Counted from the stretch's first letter, positions 11,062 through 20,086 are shown. The stretch is DNA of 64,000 nt from Ancylobacter defluvii (GCF_018390605.1 NZ_JAHBGD010000005.1:558001-622000), one strand, 5' to 3'. Translations and numbers: made by a program. The notes: generated from the sequence alone by a model not told the origin.

Positions 11062-11307
11062 GTGCATCGCTGGGCGCTGTGGCAGGAGCGGAAGTTCGAC
11101 AAGATCGGCTCGGCGCTGGCACGGATCGAGGAATGGTCGGGGACCCTGACATCGGACCTTACCATCGGACCATCACGCTCGCCTGTGCGCTCGGCTATCT
11201 CGACCTGCGCTTTCCCGATTACGATTGGCGGGCCGGCCATCCGGGCGCCGGAGACTGGTTCGCGGCGACCTCCGCCCATCCCAGCCTCGAGGCGACCCGT
11301 GCGCCGG
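11062..11307 (+). pseudogene. Glutathione S-transferase C-terminal remnant, frameshifted
   Basis: Frame 1 reads HRWALWQERKFDKIGSALARIEE. From about 11170 the match moves to frame 3 (ITLACALGYLDLRFPDYDWR, AGHPGAGDWFAATSAHPSLE). Together these are the C-terminal half of a GST-fold protein. A single lost base near 11170 accounts for the shift. The N-terminal thioredoxin-like half is missing, and the integrase remnant ends 37 bases upstream, so the gene was probably cut by the inserted element or its decay. No functional product is expected. Confidence 0.7.
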
Positions 11308-11361
11308 AAGCGCTGGCCGCGGAAGCGCGGCCAGATGACGGCGACAGCAGAGGACGAGACG

Positions 11362-11880
11362 ATGAGCGAGCACTCGCACGACCACGCCCATGATCACGAC
11401 CATCACCACGAACATGCGGAGGATCGCTGGAAGCATGACGGCGTGCGCGTGATCAAGGGTGATCGGCTCGATTCCAACACCGCGCAGACGCCGGGCATGT
11501 TCCGCCAGGCGGCGATCAACCACGCACGCGTCGGCGCGCAGAAGATCTGGGCCGGTACCGTCACCATCCAGCCTGACGCCAAGACCGGCGTGCATCATCA
11601 TGGCGCGCTGGAAAGCGTGATCTATGTGGTGCGCGGGCGTGCCCGCATGCGCTGGGGCGAGCGGCTGGAATATGTCGCCGAGGCCGAGCCGGGAGACTTC
11701 ATCTTCGTGCCGCCCTATGTGCCGCACCAGGAGATCAATGCCGACCCGAACCAGCCGCTGGAATGCGTGCTGGTGCGCTCGGACAATGAGGCGGTGGTGG
11801 TGAACATCACCGATGTCGACCCGGTGGAGAAACCGGAGGCGGTCTATTGGGTCGACCCGATCCACAAGGCGCCGGACTGA
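11362..11880 (+). CDS. Cupin domain protein with His-rich N terminus
   Basis: 172 residues. Residues 1-25 are strongly His/Asp-rich (HSHDHAHDHDHHHEHAED), a likely metal-binding leader. The cupin barrel follows. Motif 1 is TGVHHHGALESVIYVVRG (His-x-His and Glu ligands) and motif 2 is PGDFIFVPPYVPHQEIN (final His ligand), so the metal site looks complete. Similar cupins are isomerases, dioxygenases or storage proteins; the reaction cannot be assigned. ATG 11362 is chosen because the upstream part of the same frame is GST remnant. It stands alone downstream of the scar. Confidence 0.8.
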   Translation: MSEHSHDHAHDHDHHHEHAEDRWKHDGVRVIKGDRLDSNTAQTPGMFRQAAINHARVGAQKIWAGTVTIQPDAKTGVHHHGALESVIYVVRGRARMRWGERLEYVAEAEPGDFIFVPPYVPHQEINADPNQPLECVLVRSDNEAVVVNITDVDPVEKPEAVYWVDPIHKAPD

Positions 11881-12088
11881 ACGCAACGCTTGGCCCGAAC
11901 GGAGCCGGGCGGCTTGCCAGAGATGGATGCTTGCTGGGAGGGCCAGCGGGCACTGAAGCAGGCCGTCCGGCTCTCCGTTTTTGCTCAATCGGCGACGTCG
12001 CGCGGGCCTGAAACCAGGAGCCGTTCCGGGCGTTTCCCATGACCGCGCCGATCGGCGCGGTTGCCTCGCGGCAGAAGGAGCGGCTTCC

Positions 12089-12796
12089 GTGGCGGATTAT
12101 GAGCTTTTCTACTGGCCGGTGCCGTTCCGCGGGCAATTCATCCGCGCCCTGCTGGCTTATGCCGGCAAGAGTTGGCAGGAGCACGACGCTGGCGAGATCG
12201 AGCGGTTGATGCACCTCGAACCCGCCGACCAGCCGATAGGCTTCATGGGCCCGCCGGTTTTGATCGACACCCAATCCGGCCTCGCTCTCTCGCAAATGCC
12301 CTCGATCGCCATCTATCTCGGCGACAGCCTCGGCCTCATCGCCAACGAGCCTGGGCTCAGGGCGAAGACGGCCAAGGTGGTCAACGATGCGAATGACGTG
12401 ATCGACGAGTTGACGCTGGATGGCGGTCGCCAGATGTGGACCGAGGCCAAGTGGGAACAGTTCCTCCCCAGGCTCAGGAAATGGATGGCGATCTGGGAGG
12501 CGACGGCGGCTCGTCATGGGATGACGGACGATGGCGGCCACCTGCTCGGCACGACGCAAGCCGGCGTGGCCGATATCGTCACCAGTACCTTGTGGTCGAC
12601 GATGGGCGACCGGTTTTCGTCCATCCAGGCAATGCTGGAGGCAACCGCACCACGGACGGCGGCCATGACCCGGCGCATGCAGGCGACCCCTTCGCTCGCC
12701 GCGTTGCAGGCGAGATCGTTCGAGCAGTACGGGCAGGCTTATTGCGGTGGTGAGATCGAGAAATCTCTGCGGCGCGTGCTCGGGCGCGCGAGCTAG
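12089..12796 (+). CDS. Glutathione S-transferase family protein
   Basis: 235 residues. The N-terminal thioredoxin-like domain reads YELFYWPVPFRGQFIRALLAYAG, with the substrate-binding PPVLID and the glutathione-contacting LSQMPSIAIYLGD (Gln-Met-Pro-Ser in place of the common Glu/Gln-Ser). The helical domain follows from about residue 85. GTG 12089 is preferred because AGAAGGAG lies eight bases upstream. It would conjugate or reduce substrates with glutathione in the cytosol, substrate unknown. It is a separate, intact gene, not the partner of the GST remnant at 11062. Confidence 0.8.
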   Translation: MADYELFYWPVPFRGQFIRALLAYAGKSWQEHDAGEIERLMHLEPADQPIGFMGPPVLIDTQSGLALSQMPSIAIYLGDSLGLIANEPGLRAKTAKVVNDANDVIDELTLDGGRQMWTEAKWEQFLPRLRKWMAIWEATAARHGMTDDGGHLLGTTQAGVADIVTSTLWSTMGDRFSSIQAMLEATAPRTAAMTRRMQATPSLAALQARSFEQYGQAYCGGEIEKSLRRVLGRAS

Positions 12797-12829
12797 GCGG
12801 CGACATCGAAAAGGCGACGGGCGAGAGCC

Positions 12830-13498
12830 TCAACTCATCCCCCCACGACCCAGACGGGCGCCGGTGCCCGGCGAGGTCGAGACATATTGAATGGCGCGCC
12901 GCACCAGCTCCGGCAGGGATGTCGCGCCCAGCTTCGCCTTGAGCTGCGAGCACGTATTGGCCACCGTCTTGTAGCTGAGGCCTAGCTCGTCGGCGATCTG
13001 CGTGTAGTCGCGCCCGTCCGCCAGCAATGCCAGCATCTGCAATTCGCGCTGGGTGACATCGCCGAGCGGCGTGTCCTTGCGGGCGCCCAGCAGCGCAACC
13101 TGCATGGCGAGCTCGTGGCCGATATAGGGCTGGCCGCGCCGCACCCGCTCGAACGCTTCGAACAGCGTGCCGGATGAGGTGTCTTTCTGCACATAGCCAT
13201 CGGCGCCGGCTTCGAGAGCCCGGCTGGCGATGACCGGATCCCCATGCATGGACAGGACGAGGATCGGCAGGCGGCTATCTTGTGCCCGCAGACGGCGGAC
13301 CAGCAACAGGCCGCTCAGGCCGCTGCCCTGCAAGGCGAGATCGACGATGACCATGTCGGGCTTCTCGCGGCGGAACAACCGGTAGCCGGACAGAACCGAA
13401 CTGGCTTCCAGCACCCGCTCGATACCCCAATCCTCGAGCAGGCAGCGGCAGCCCTGAAGCACGATGGGATGATCGTCGATCACCAGAACGCTGGTCAT
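12830..13498 (-). CDS. mxaX: MxaX, NarL/FixJ-type response regulator
   Basis: 222 residues. The receiver domain (1-120) has IDDHP near the start, the phospho-acceptor Asp in DMVIVDLALQG, and the Lys in GYVQKDTSS. The C-terminal LuxR-type helix-turn-helix includes VTQRELQMLALLADGRDYTQIADELG and TVANTCSQLKAKLG. It overlaps the end of the kinase gene by four bases (ATGA). In Paracoccus denitrificans the divergent mxaXYZ genes beside mxaF encode a two-component system required for methanol dehydrogenase synthesis; the same arrangement here supports the name. Probable target: the mxaF promoter region. Confidence 0.85.
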   Translation of the reverse strand: MTSVLVIDDHPIVLQGCRCLLEDWGIERVLEASSVLSGYRLFRREKPDMVIVDLALQGSGLSGLLLVRRLRAQDSRLPILVLSMHGDPVIASRALEAGADGYVQKDTSSGTLFEAFERVRRGQPYIGHELAMQVALLGARKDTPLGDVTQRELQMLALLADGRDYTQIADELGLSYKTVANTCSQLKAKLGATSLPELVRRAIQYVSTSPGTGARLGRGGMS

Positions 13499-14946
13499 GA
13501 GGTCTTTGCCCTCTCGTTGGAGGCAGGAGCGGCGTTATCCGGACGGACCGGCAGGGTGATTTCGATCCGCATGCCGCGCGGCGCGACCGGCGCCAGATGC
13601 CAGCCGCCTCCCAGCGCGCCGATCCGCTCCTCGATGCCGATCAATCCGAAGCCCGGCGTGCTGTCCGGTTGCAGGCCCAAGCCATCGTCCTCGACGGCGA
13701 GGCGCAGGCAGACGCCGGCCGCCTCCTCGCGCAGCGAGACGGCGATCCTGCTGGCCTGCCCATGGCGCAGCGCGTTGGTGACCGCTTCCTGCACGCAGCG
13801 ATAGACGGTGATCTCGATACTGTCGCCATAGTGCTCGGCCACATTCTCGAGCGAGAGGCGGAACTGCCGGTCCGGGGAGTGCCGCTCGAAATCGGCGAGC
13901 AGTTCGGCGATCACGGCGGCGAGCGGGACATGGCCGAGCGCCATCGGCCGGATTCGGCGCAGCAGGCTGCGGTTGCCTTCCTGAACCCGGTCCAGGATCT
14001 CGCTCATGGTGGCGACCCGCTCGCCGATGCGGCGGGCGGGATCCGATTCGAGCCGCCCCAGAACCCGGCCGATCGATTCGAGATTGGCCCGGAGACCGAA
14101 CAGGCACGGGCCGAGCTCGTCATGCAGATCCGCCGCGATCTGCCGCCGTTCGTCATCCTGTACGCGCACCAGCCGCTCGTTGAGCCGCAGATTGTCCTGG
14201 CGGGCCATCCGCAGCGCCGCGCTGAGCGCGTTGAACCTGTCGACGATCCGCGCCAGCTCGCGCACCCTCGGCAGCGGCAGGCGGTGGTCGAAACGGCCTT
14301 CCTCCAGTTCGTGCAGCCCGGTCGACAGCGTCTGGAGCGGTTGCAGCAACCTGCCGAGAACGAGGTAGAGCGCGGCCAGAATGGTGATGTTGACCGCCGC
14401 GGCCAGCAGAGCGAGATCGGACATGTCTGACCAGACCTCGGCAATCTCGTCTGACGCCTCGCCGCTGATCCGCACGACGCCGACGGTTTTCCCATTCTCG
14501 ACGACCGGAATCGCCGTCTCGGCGCGGTCGACGGTGACAAGATCGGCAAACCAGCCGGGCACCTCATCGGTTTCGTCCTCGCCGCCGGCGTCGCTCGCGG
14601 ACGGGGCCTCGGCGATGATCTTGCCGCTCAGGTCCTCGATATGGATGCGCACATGCCGCAGCCCGGTGATGTGCAGGGGCAGCTGGGTCAGCGAGACCGA
14701 GCCTCCGACCGTTTCGGCAAGACGCTCGGCGGTCTCCTGCACCAGGCGTTCGGCAATGGCGACGGAGGAGAGCATTTCGAGCCTGGTCGCGCGCTGTGCG
14801 TTGAGGATGACGACCACGAAGGCGACCAGCGCCGCGCACAGATTGATGACGATCACCGCCGCCATCACCTGCCAGCGCAGCGAACGCCGCCCCCAGAAAC
14901 TGTAGTCGACCGCGCCGGCCACGGAATCGCTGGCGAAGGTTGTCAT
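13495..14946 (-). CDS. mxaY: MxaY, sensor histidine kinase
   Basis: 483 residues from ATG 14946, which overlaps the mxaZ stop. TM1 is about residues 25-50 (AAVIVINLCAALVAFVVVIL). A periplasmic sensor loop follows, then TM2 (LALLAAAVNITILAALYLVL) and a HAMP region. The HisKA_3 phosphorylation site is ERRQIAADLHDELGPCLFGL and the ATPase domain has EAVTNALRHGQAS and VEDDGLGLQ. This is the NarX/UhpB kinase type, which pairs with LuxR-type regulators such as MxaX encoded next. It likely senses methanol, formaldehyde or a redox signal to control mxaF; the ligand is unknown. Confidence 0.87.
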   Translation of the reverse strand: MTTFASDSVAGAVDYSFWGRRSLRWQVMAAVIVINLCAALVAFVVVILNAQRATRLEMLSSVAIAERLVQETAERLAETVGGSVSLTQLPLHITGLRHVRIHIEDLSGKIIAEAPSASDAGGEDETDEVPGWFADLVTVDRAETAIPVVENGKTVGVVRISGEASDEIAEVWSDMSDLALLAAAVNITILAALYLVLGRLLQPLQTLSTGLHELEEGRFDHRLPLPRVRELARIVDRFNALSAALRMARQDNLRLNERLVRVQDDERRQIAADLHDELGPCLFGLRANLESIGRVLGRLESDPARRIGERVATMSEILDRVQEGNRSLLRRIRPMALGHVPLAAVIAELLADFERHSPDRQFRLSLENVAEHYGDSIEITVYRCVQEAVTNALRHGQASRIAVSLREEAAGVCLRLAVEDDGLGLQPDSTPGFGLIGIEERIGALGGGWHLAPVAPRGMRIEITLPVRPDNAAPASNERAKTS

Positions 14947-15491
14947 GGATGCGCACCCGTTGCCTCGGCATCGGCCGGGGCGCGCGACGGCGGCGCCTGC
15001 TGCCGCAGAACGGCAAGCGCCGCCTCCCGCGTCAGTCCCTGCGAACGCAGATTGTAGTAGTGCTGGCACAGATCGCTGAAGCCGCTGCGCGAGCCCTTTT
15101 CCGCAAAGGGAGCGAAGTCGGCGAGGATGTCCGGCACCGTTTCCCTGATGCCGATTTCGCGCAGCATGGTTTCAAGCTGCACCGCCCGGTTGGCGATCAT
15201 CCGGGTGTTCTCGCCGAAACGCGCGTCGGCATCGGCAAGGACGGCGCGCCAATGGGCCGCCGCCGGATCGCCGGCCGTGACGTCGCTGCCGGCCGCGCGG
15301 CTGGCCAGCCAGATATCGGGCTCGGTCGCATCCGACGGCTGCAGCCACTGCTTGTCCGCCACCGCAGGGCTGGACGACGCGACCACCCGCCCGCGCGGCT
15401 CGGACGGCTGCTCGCTCGGGCAACCCGCCAGGGTAAAGGCAATGCCGGCGCTGCCGACGGTGCGGAAAAATGTGAACAGGCCGTTTCCCAT
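14943..15491 (-). CDS. mxaZ: MxaZ, lipoprotein-like accessory to MxaXY
   Basis: 182 residues. The hydrophobic N-terminal segment ends in a lipobox-like LAGC (residues 21-24), suggesting a periplasmic lipoprotein. The rest is Ala-rich and helical, with no enzyme motif that I recognise. It is the first gene of the leftward mxaZYX operon; its stop overlaps the mxaY start. The name rests on position and size relative to Paracoccus mxaZ. Function is undefined; it may modulate the MxaY sensor. Confidence 0.7.
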   Translation of the reverse strand: MGNGLFTFFRTVGSAGIAFTLAGCPSEQPSEPRGRVVASSSPAVADKQWLQPSDATEPDIWLASRAAGSDVTAGDPAAAHWRAVLADADARFGENTRMIANRAVQLETMLREIGIRETVPDILADFAPFAEKGSRSGFSDLCQHYYNLRSQGLTREAALAVLRQQAPPSRAPADAEATGAHP

Positions 15492-15694
15492 GCCTATTTA
15501 TTACTTTCTTATCATTGCGCCATGACGTGTGACATCTCGTCATTTCTGTAGAAGTTCCGACCTCCGCACCCCTGTTTGCCGCCGGCCGTCGTTTGGGCGG
15601 GGAACGTCACTGTCCTTACAACATCATGAAAATAAAACATTTTCTAGGGAAGGCGGCAAGGCTTTCGGGCCGGGATGGTGCATTTTCCGGCGTC

Positions 15695-15712
15695 TCGGGA
15701 ACTAGTTCCCGA
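15695..15712. promoter_or_regulatory. 18-bp perfect palindrome, candidate MxaX operator
   Basis: TCGGGAACTAGTTCCCGA is a perfect palindrome, 22 bases upstream of the AAGACA element and about 230 bases upstream of mxaF. NarL-type regulators often bind inverted repeats, and the mxaX gene is adjacent, so it is a natural candidate binding site. This is inference. Confidence 0.5.
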
Positions 15713-15733
15713 CCAATTTTTCCAAATTACCTA

Positions 15734-15758
15734 AAGACAATTACGAACTGTATAGAGA
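15734..15758 (+). promoter_or_regulatory. Candidate mxaF promoter
   Basis: AAGACA (15734-15739) followed by TATAGAGA (15751-15758) resembles the AAGACA/TAGAAA promoter described for mxaF in Methylobacterium, but the spacing to TAGAGA is 13 rather than about 16 bases. It would give a leader of roughly 180 bases. Confidence 0.35.
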
Positions 15759-15942
15759 ATGATTGCCACATGACGACACAAATAATCAGAAGTTCATAAG
15801 AAAATATACGTCTATCCCGCTGGCTGAAATCGAAATGCTGCGGGCGCTAAGGCCAACAAAGAAAGCAAGAGTTTGCGGCGCTGCCGGATCGAACCGGAGC
15901 GGATGCAGAACGATCTGGGAATGGAAACGTGAGGGAAGATCA

Positions 15943-17847
15943 ATGAGCCGACTGCACTCTTCCGTGTCAGCGCTGACCGTCGCCGCCGCGATGGCGGCCA
16001 CGGTCAGCCTCGCCGCCATGGCGCCGGCGGTTGCGAATGACAAGCTCGTGGAGCTGTCGAAGAACACCGATAACTGGCCGATGACCGGCAAGAACTACAA
16101 CGCCAACAATTACAGCGAGGCGAACCAGGTCACCAAGGAGAACGTCAAGCAGCTCAAGGCGGCCTGGTCGTTCTCCACCGGCGTGCTGAGCGGCCACGAG
16201 GGCACGCCGTTGGTGGTCGACGGCGTGATGTACATCCACGCTCCATTCCCCAACACCACCTTCGCGGTTGCTCTCGACGAGCCCGGCAAGATCCTGTGGC
16301 AGCACAAGCCGAAGCAGAACCCGACCGCCCGCGCGGTGGCCTGCTGCGACGTGGTCAATCGCGGCCTCGCCTATTGGCCGGGCAACGCGAATGTGGGGCC
16401 GCTCATCATCAAGACCCAGCTCGACGGCAACGTCGTCGCGCTGAAGGCCGATACCGGCGAGGAATACTGGAAGCTGGAGAACTCCGACATCAAGGTCGGC
16501 TCGACCCTGACCATCGCCCCCTATGTGGTGAAGGACACGGTGCTGATCGGCTCCTCGGGCGCCGAGCTCGGCGTGCGCGGATATGTCACCGCCTACGACA
16601 TCGCCACCGGCGCGCAGAAGTGGCGCGCCTATGCCACCGGCCCGGATGGCGACGTGCGCCTCGCCGACGACTTCAACAGCGCCAATCCGCATTACGGCCA
16701 GAAGGGCCTCGGCCAGGCCACCTGGGAAGGCGAGGCGTGGAAGATCGGCGGCGGCACCAATTGGGGCTGGTACGCCTACGATCCCGACACCAACCTGTTC
16801 TATTACGGCTCGGGCAATCCGGCGCCGTGGAACGAGACCATGCGTCCGGGCGACAACAAGTGGACCATGACCATCTGGGGACGCGACGCCGAGACCGGCA
16901 TGGCCAAGTTCGGCTACCAGAAGACCCCTCACGACGAATGGGACTATGCCGGCGTCAACGTCATGATGCTCTCCGAGCAGCAGGACAAGTCCGGCAAGAT
17001 GCGCAAGCTGCTCACCCACCCGGACCGCAACGGCATCGTCTATACGCTCGACCGCACCAATGGCGACCTGGTCTCGGCCGACAAGATCGACGACACGGTG
17101 AACTGGGTGAAGCAGGTCGACCTCAAGACCGGCCTGCCGCAGCGCGACCCGGAATATGCCACCCGCATGGACCACAAGGGCCGCGACATCTGCCCCTCGG
17201 CGATGGGCTACCACAATCAGGGCCACGACAGCTACGACCCGCAGCGCAAGTCCTTCTTCATGGGCATCAACCACATCTGCATGGATTGGGAGCCCTTCAT
17301 GCTGCCCTACCGGGCGGGCCAGTTCTTCGTCGGTGCGACGCTGAACATGTATCCCGGCCCCAAGGGCGACCGGCAGAAATATGAGGGCCTCGGCCAGGTG
17401 AAGGCCTATGACGCCATCAACAACCGCTACAAGTGGGAAGTGATGGAGCGCTTCGCTGCCTGGGGCGGCACGCTCGCCACCGCCGGCGGCGTGGTGTTCT
17501 ACGGAACGCTCGACGGCTTCATCAAGGCGCGCGACAGCGACACCGGCGAACTGCTGTGGAAGTTCAAGCTGCCCTCCGGCGTCATCGGCCACCCGATGAC
17601 CTACACCCATAACGGTACGCAATACGTCGCCATCTATTACGGCGTCGGCGGCTGGCCGGGGGTGGGCCTGGTGTTCGACCTCAACGACCCGACCGCCGGC
17701 CTCGGCTCGGTGGGCGCGTTCAAGCAGCTGCAGCACTACACCCAGATGGGCGGCGGCGTGATGGTGTTCTCGCTCGACGGCAAGGGTCCCTATGACGACC
17801 CGAAGGTAGGCGAGTATTCCACCGAGATCATCCGCGCCAGCAACTGA
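15943..17847 (+). CDS. mxaF: Methanol dehydrogenase large subunit MxaF (PQQ, Ca2+ type)
   Basis: 634 residues. Periplasmic PQQ quinoprotein that oxidises methanol to formaldehyde and passes electrons to cytochrome cL. A signal peptide ends at AVA-N (residue 31). Counting from that cleavage, the residues match the classical enzyme: adjacent Cys103-Cys104 in VACCDV, calcium ligands Glu177 (SGAELGV) and Asn261 (GSGNPAP), and catalytic Asp303 in DEWDYAG. Residue 305 is Ala, where lanthanide XoxF enzymes have Asp, so this is the calcium form. It opens the mxaFJGIRSACKLD operon. A hairpin after the stop may favour high mxaF expression. Confidence 0.98.
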   Translation: MSRLHSSVSALTVAAAMAATVSLAAMAPAVANDKLVELSKNTDNWPMTGKNYNANNYSEANQVTKENVKQLKAAWSFSTGVLSGHEGTPLVVDGVMYIHAPFPNTTFAVALDEPGKILWQHKPKQNPTARAVACCDVVNRGLAYWPGNANVGPLIIKTQLDGNVVALKADTGEEYWKLENSDIKVGSTLTIAPYVVKDTVLIGSSGAELGVRGYVTAYDIATGAQKWRAYATGPDGDVRLADDFNSANPHYGQKGLGQATWEGEAWKIGGGTNWGWYAYDPDTNLFYYGSGNPAPWNETMRPGDNKWTMTIWGRDAETGMAKFGYQKTPHDEWDYAGVNVMMLSEQQDKSGKMRKLLTHPDRNGIVYTLDRTNGDLVSADKIDDTVNWVKQVDLKTGLPQRDPEYATRMDHKGRDICPSAMGYHNQGHDSYDPQRKSFFMGINHICMDWEPFMLPYRAGQFFVGATLNMYPGPKGDRQKYEGLGQVKAYDAINNRYKWEVMERFAAWGGTLATAGGVVFYGTLDGFIKARDSDTGELLWKFKLPSGVIGHPMTYTHNGTQYVAIYYGVGGWPGVGLVFDLNDPTAGLGSVGAFKQLQHYTQMGGGVMVFSLDGKGPYDDPKVGEYSTEIIRASN

Positions 17848-17855
17848 TGCCGCAT

Positions 17856-17891
17856 CGGCCGCCCGCCGCGCTCGCAGCGCCCGGGCGGCCG
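17856..17891 (+). terminator. Hairpin between mxaF and mxaJ
   Basis: CGGCCGCCCG (17856-17865) pairs perfectly with CGGGCGGCCG (17882-17891) across a 16-base loop. There is no T run, so it is more likely a partial terminator or an mRNA-stabilising element than a full stop. It fits a need for far more MxaF than accessory proteins. Confidence 0.6.
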
Positions 17892-17941
17892 ACCTTCCCG
17901 ATGATCGTCCCGAACCCGTCCGTCCGCACGGAGGAACCACC

Positions 17942-18829
17942 ATGTCGACGTTCATGCTGTCGAAACTCGCTACGGCCAGCCGTCTCGCCCTTTCGGCGGG
18001 CTTCGCTGCCCTACTGACTACTGCCGCCGGTGCCGCCACGGTGGACGCCGACAAGGCGGCCGGCGCCAATCCGGACGAATTGCGCATCTGCGCCTCCAAT
18101 GTCGAAGCGCCGTTCTCCAACAAGGAGTCGACCGGCTTCGAGGATCGCATCGCCGTCGTGCTGGCGCAGGCGATGGGCCGCAAGCCGGTGTTCGTGCGCA
18201 ACGACAAGCCCGGCATCTATCTGGTGCGCGACCAGCTCGACAAGAACAGCTGCGACGTGGTGATGGGCGTCGATGCCGGCGACGAGCGGGTGCTGACCTC
18301 CAAGCCCTATTACCGCACCGGCTACGTGCTGGTGACCAAGGCGGATCGCAACATCACCACCAGCGACTGGCAGGACCAGCAGATCAAGGACCAGACCCGC
18401 TTTGCCGTCCGGTTCTATTCGCCGGCCGAGACCATGCTGAAGCGGATCGGCCGCTTCGAGGACAATGCTGCCTACATGTATTCGCTGGTCAATTTCGTCT
18501 CCCGCCGCAACCAGTGGACGCAGGTGCCCGGCGACCGGCTGGCCACCGAGGTGGCCACCGGCGAGGCGGATGTCGCCATCGCCTTCGCCCCCGAGGTCGC
18601 GCGCTATGTGAAGGCGTCCACGACGCCGCTGCGCATGACGGTGATCTCGACCGGCATCGACCGGCCGAACGACAAGCCGATCCCCATGCACTACGACCAG
18701 TCGATCGGGGTGCGGAAGAACGATCCCGCCTTGCTCGCCCAGATCGACGCCGCGCTCGAGAAAGCCAAGCCGCAGATCGAGCAGATCCTGACCACCGAAG
18801 GCATTCCCCTTCTCGATCCGAACACCTGA
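17942..18829 (+). CDS. mxaJ: MxaJ, methanol oxidation periplasmic protein
   Basis: 295 residues with an N-terminal signal segment (ASRLALSAGFAALLTTAAGAA). The mature part has the fold pattern of family 3 solute-binding proteins: LRICASNVEAPFSNKES, CDVVMGVDAGDERVLTSKPYYRTGYVLV and ADVAIAFAPEVARY. MxaJ is essential for active methanol dehydrogenase in methylotrophs and associates with MxaF, apparently as an assembly chaperone rather than a transporter. It lies directly downstream of mxaF, with GGAGG before ATG 17942, as in all mxa operons. Confidence 0.95.
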   Translation: MSTFMLSKLATASRLALSAGFAALLTTAAGAATVDADKAAGANPDELRICASNVEAPFSNKESTGFEDRIAVVLAQAMGRKPVFVRNDKPGIYLVRDQLDKNSCDVVMGVDAGDERVLTSKPYYRTGYVLVTKADRNITTSDWQDQQIKDQTRFAVRFYSPAETMLKRIGRFEDNAAYMYSLVNFVSRRNQWTQVPGDRLATEVATGEADVAIAFAPEVARYVKASTTPLRMTVISTGIDRPNDKPIPMHYDQSIGVRKNDPALLAQIDAALEKAKPQIEQILTTEGIPLLDPNT

Positions 18830-18844
18830 CGCGGTCCGCGAACG

Positions 18845-18875
18845 GCACCGGCGGCAGTCGCCGCGCGGCCGGTGC
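18845..18875 (+). other. Intercistronic hairpin between mxaJ and mxaG
   Basis: GCACCGGC and GCCGGTGC form a perfect 8-bp stem around a 15-base loop just after mxaJ. With no T run, it is probably an mRNA processing or stability element. Functional role inferred. Confidence 0.4.
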
Positions 18876-18918
18876 GGCGCCCGCCCCATGACGCGAAACG
18901 CTTCTGCGACGAGGTTCG

Positions 18919-19497
18919 ATGAAAAAGACAATTCTCATCAGGACGGTCACCGTGCTCGTGACGCTCGGTGCCCTCGCGCTCGGCACGCGCGCGGCGATCA
19001 TGCTCACCAACACCGTGACCGGCCAGCCGCTCGAACTCTCCGAGGCACCGGAGGAGGGGCGCGACACCCAGGCCGTGCTGAAATTCCTAGAGACCGGCAC
19101 CAATATCTACAATGAAGACCCGGTCTGCCTGCCCAAGGCCCATGAGCTCTACCTGTCCATGTGTTCGGGCTGCCACGGCCACTACGCCGAGGGCAAGATC
19201 GGGCCGGGGCTGAACGACAGCTACTGGACCTATCCGAAGAACGAGACCGACCAGGGCCTGTTCGAGACGATCTTCGGCGGCGCGCAGGGCCAGATGGGCC
19301 CGATGTATGGCGCGCTGAACATGAACGAGATGCTGCTCGTCATGTCCTGGGTCCGGCATGTCTACAAGGACGATCCGAAAGGCGCGACCTGGCTGACCAG
19401 CGAGCAGCGCAGCGCATTCAAGTCTTTCGACGCCAACGCCAAGCACATCGAGCCGTCCGACGTGATGCCTCCGAAGTGCGGCGGGCCGGCCGGCTGA
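18919..19497 (+). CDS. mxaG: Cytochrome cL MxaG
   Basis: 192 residues. Periplasmic monohaem cytochrome that is the specific electron acceptor of methanol dehydrogenase. Residues 1-28 form a signal sequence ([19 protein letters not shown]). The haem site is [17 protein letters not shown], and the Met axial ligand probably lies in [22 protein letters not shown]-like acidic N terminus and the C-terminal DVMPPKCGG are typical of cL. ATG 18919 follows GACGAGG. Third gene of the operon. Confidence 0.95.
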   Translation: MKKTILIRTVTVLVTLGALALGTRAAIMLTNTVTGQPLELSEAPEEGRDTQAVLKFLETGTNIYNEDPVCLPKAHELYLSMCSGCHGHYAEGKIGPGLNDSYWTYPKNETDQGLFETIFGGAQGQMGPMYGALNMNEMLLVMSWVRHVYKDDPKGATWLTSEQRSAFKSFDANAKHIEPSDVMPPKCGGPAG

Positions 19498-19543
19498 AGC
19501 CGGCGGCAAGAAGCAGACGTGGAAACCGACAAGGAGACCGAGC

Positions 19544-19861
19544 ATGACCATCATCGACCACAGCGTGAAGACCATTGCCCTCCTCGCCGGCGCCGGCGCG
19601 CTCGGCCTCGCCATGGTGGCGGGGGCGGCGGCCTATGACGGCACCAACTGCAAGGCGCCCGGCAATTGCTGGGAGCCCAAGCCCGGCTATCCCGACAAGG
19701 TCGCGGGGTCGAAATACGATCCCAAGCACGACCCCAAGGAAGTCAACAAGCAGGCGGAATCCATCAAGGGAATGGAGGCACGCAATGCCCAGCGCGTCGA
19801 GTATTTCCAGAAGACCGGGAAGTTCGTCTACGACGTGAGCAAGATTCCCAGCGCAAACTGA
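19544..19861 (+). CDS. mxaI: Methanol dehydrogenase small subunit MxaI
   Basis: 105 residues, with a signal peptide (TIALLAGAGALGLAMVAGAAA) and a mature chain of about 74 residues beginning YDGTNCKAPGNCWEPKPGYP. The Cys pair forms the known disulfide. The Lys-rich helix (KYDPKHDPKEVNKQ, QAESIKGMEARNAQRVEYF) wraps around MxaF in the alpha2beta2 enzyme. GGAGACC lies before ATG 19544. XoxF enzymes lack this subunit, so its presence confirms the MxaFI type. Confidence 0.97.
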   Translation: MTIIDHSVKTIALLAGAGALGLAMVAGAAAYDGTNCKAPGNCWEPKPGYPDKVAGSKYDPKHDPKEVNKQAESIKGMEARNAQRVEYFQKTGKFVYDVSKIPSAN

Positions 19862-20086
19862 TAGCTCGCCCGAGCGAAGACCTTCACGAACCCACGTGTG
19901 GTCGGAAGCCTATCTCCTTTCCGTCCGCGTTCCTCCGGCACTTGTCGGTTGTGGGCAACTGGCACGGCCGGCGTCGCGCGATCATCGCGGGCGTCGGTCG
20001 TGTCCTCTTCGCCGGCCGATTGCGGCCATGGGTCGGCGCGTGGCCCGACCGCCGGCCATTTCGCCGCAAGGTGGAGGAGTTTCCGC

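Larger units (their letters stand above)
15492..15942. promoter_or_regulatory. Divergent mxaZYX / mxaF control region
   Basis: 451 bases between the divergent operons. The half near mxaF is AT-rich compared with the genes. It includes the palindrome at 15695-15712 and the AAGACA element at 15734. A short frame upstream of ATG 15943 is open but lacks coding character. GAGGGAAG ends a few bases before that ATG and serves as its ribosome binding site. Confidence 0.75.

Noticed and set aside
15943-17847. XoxF (lanthanide) methanol dehydrogenase
   Set aside because: Residue 305 is Ala rather than Asp, and mxaI is present, both marking the MxaF type.
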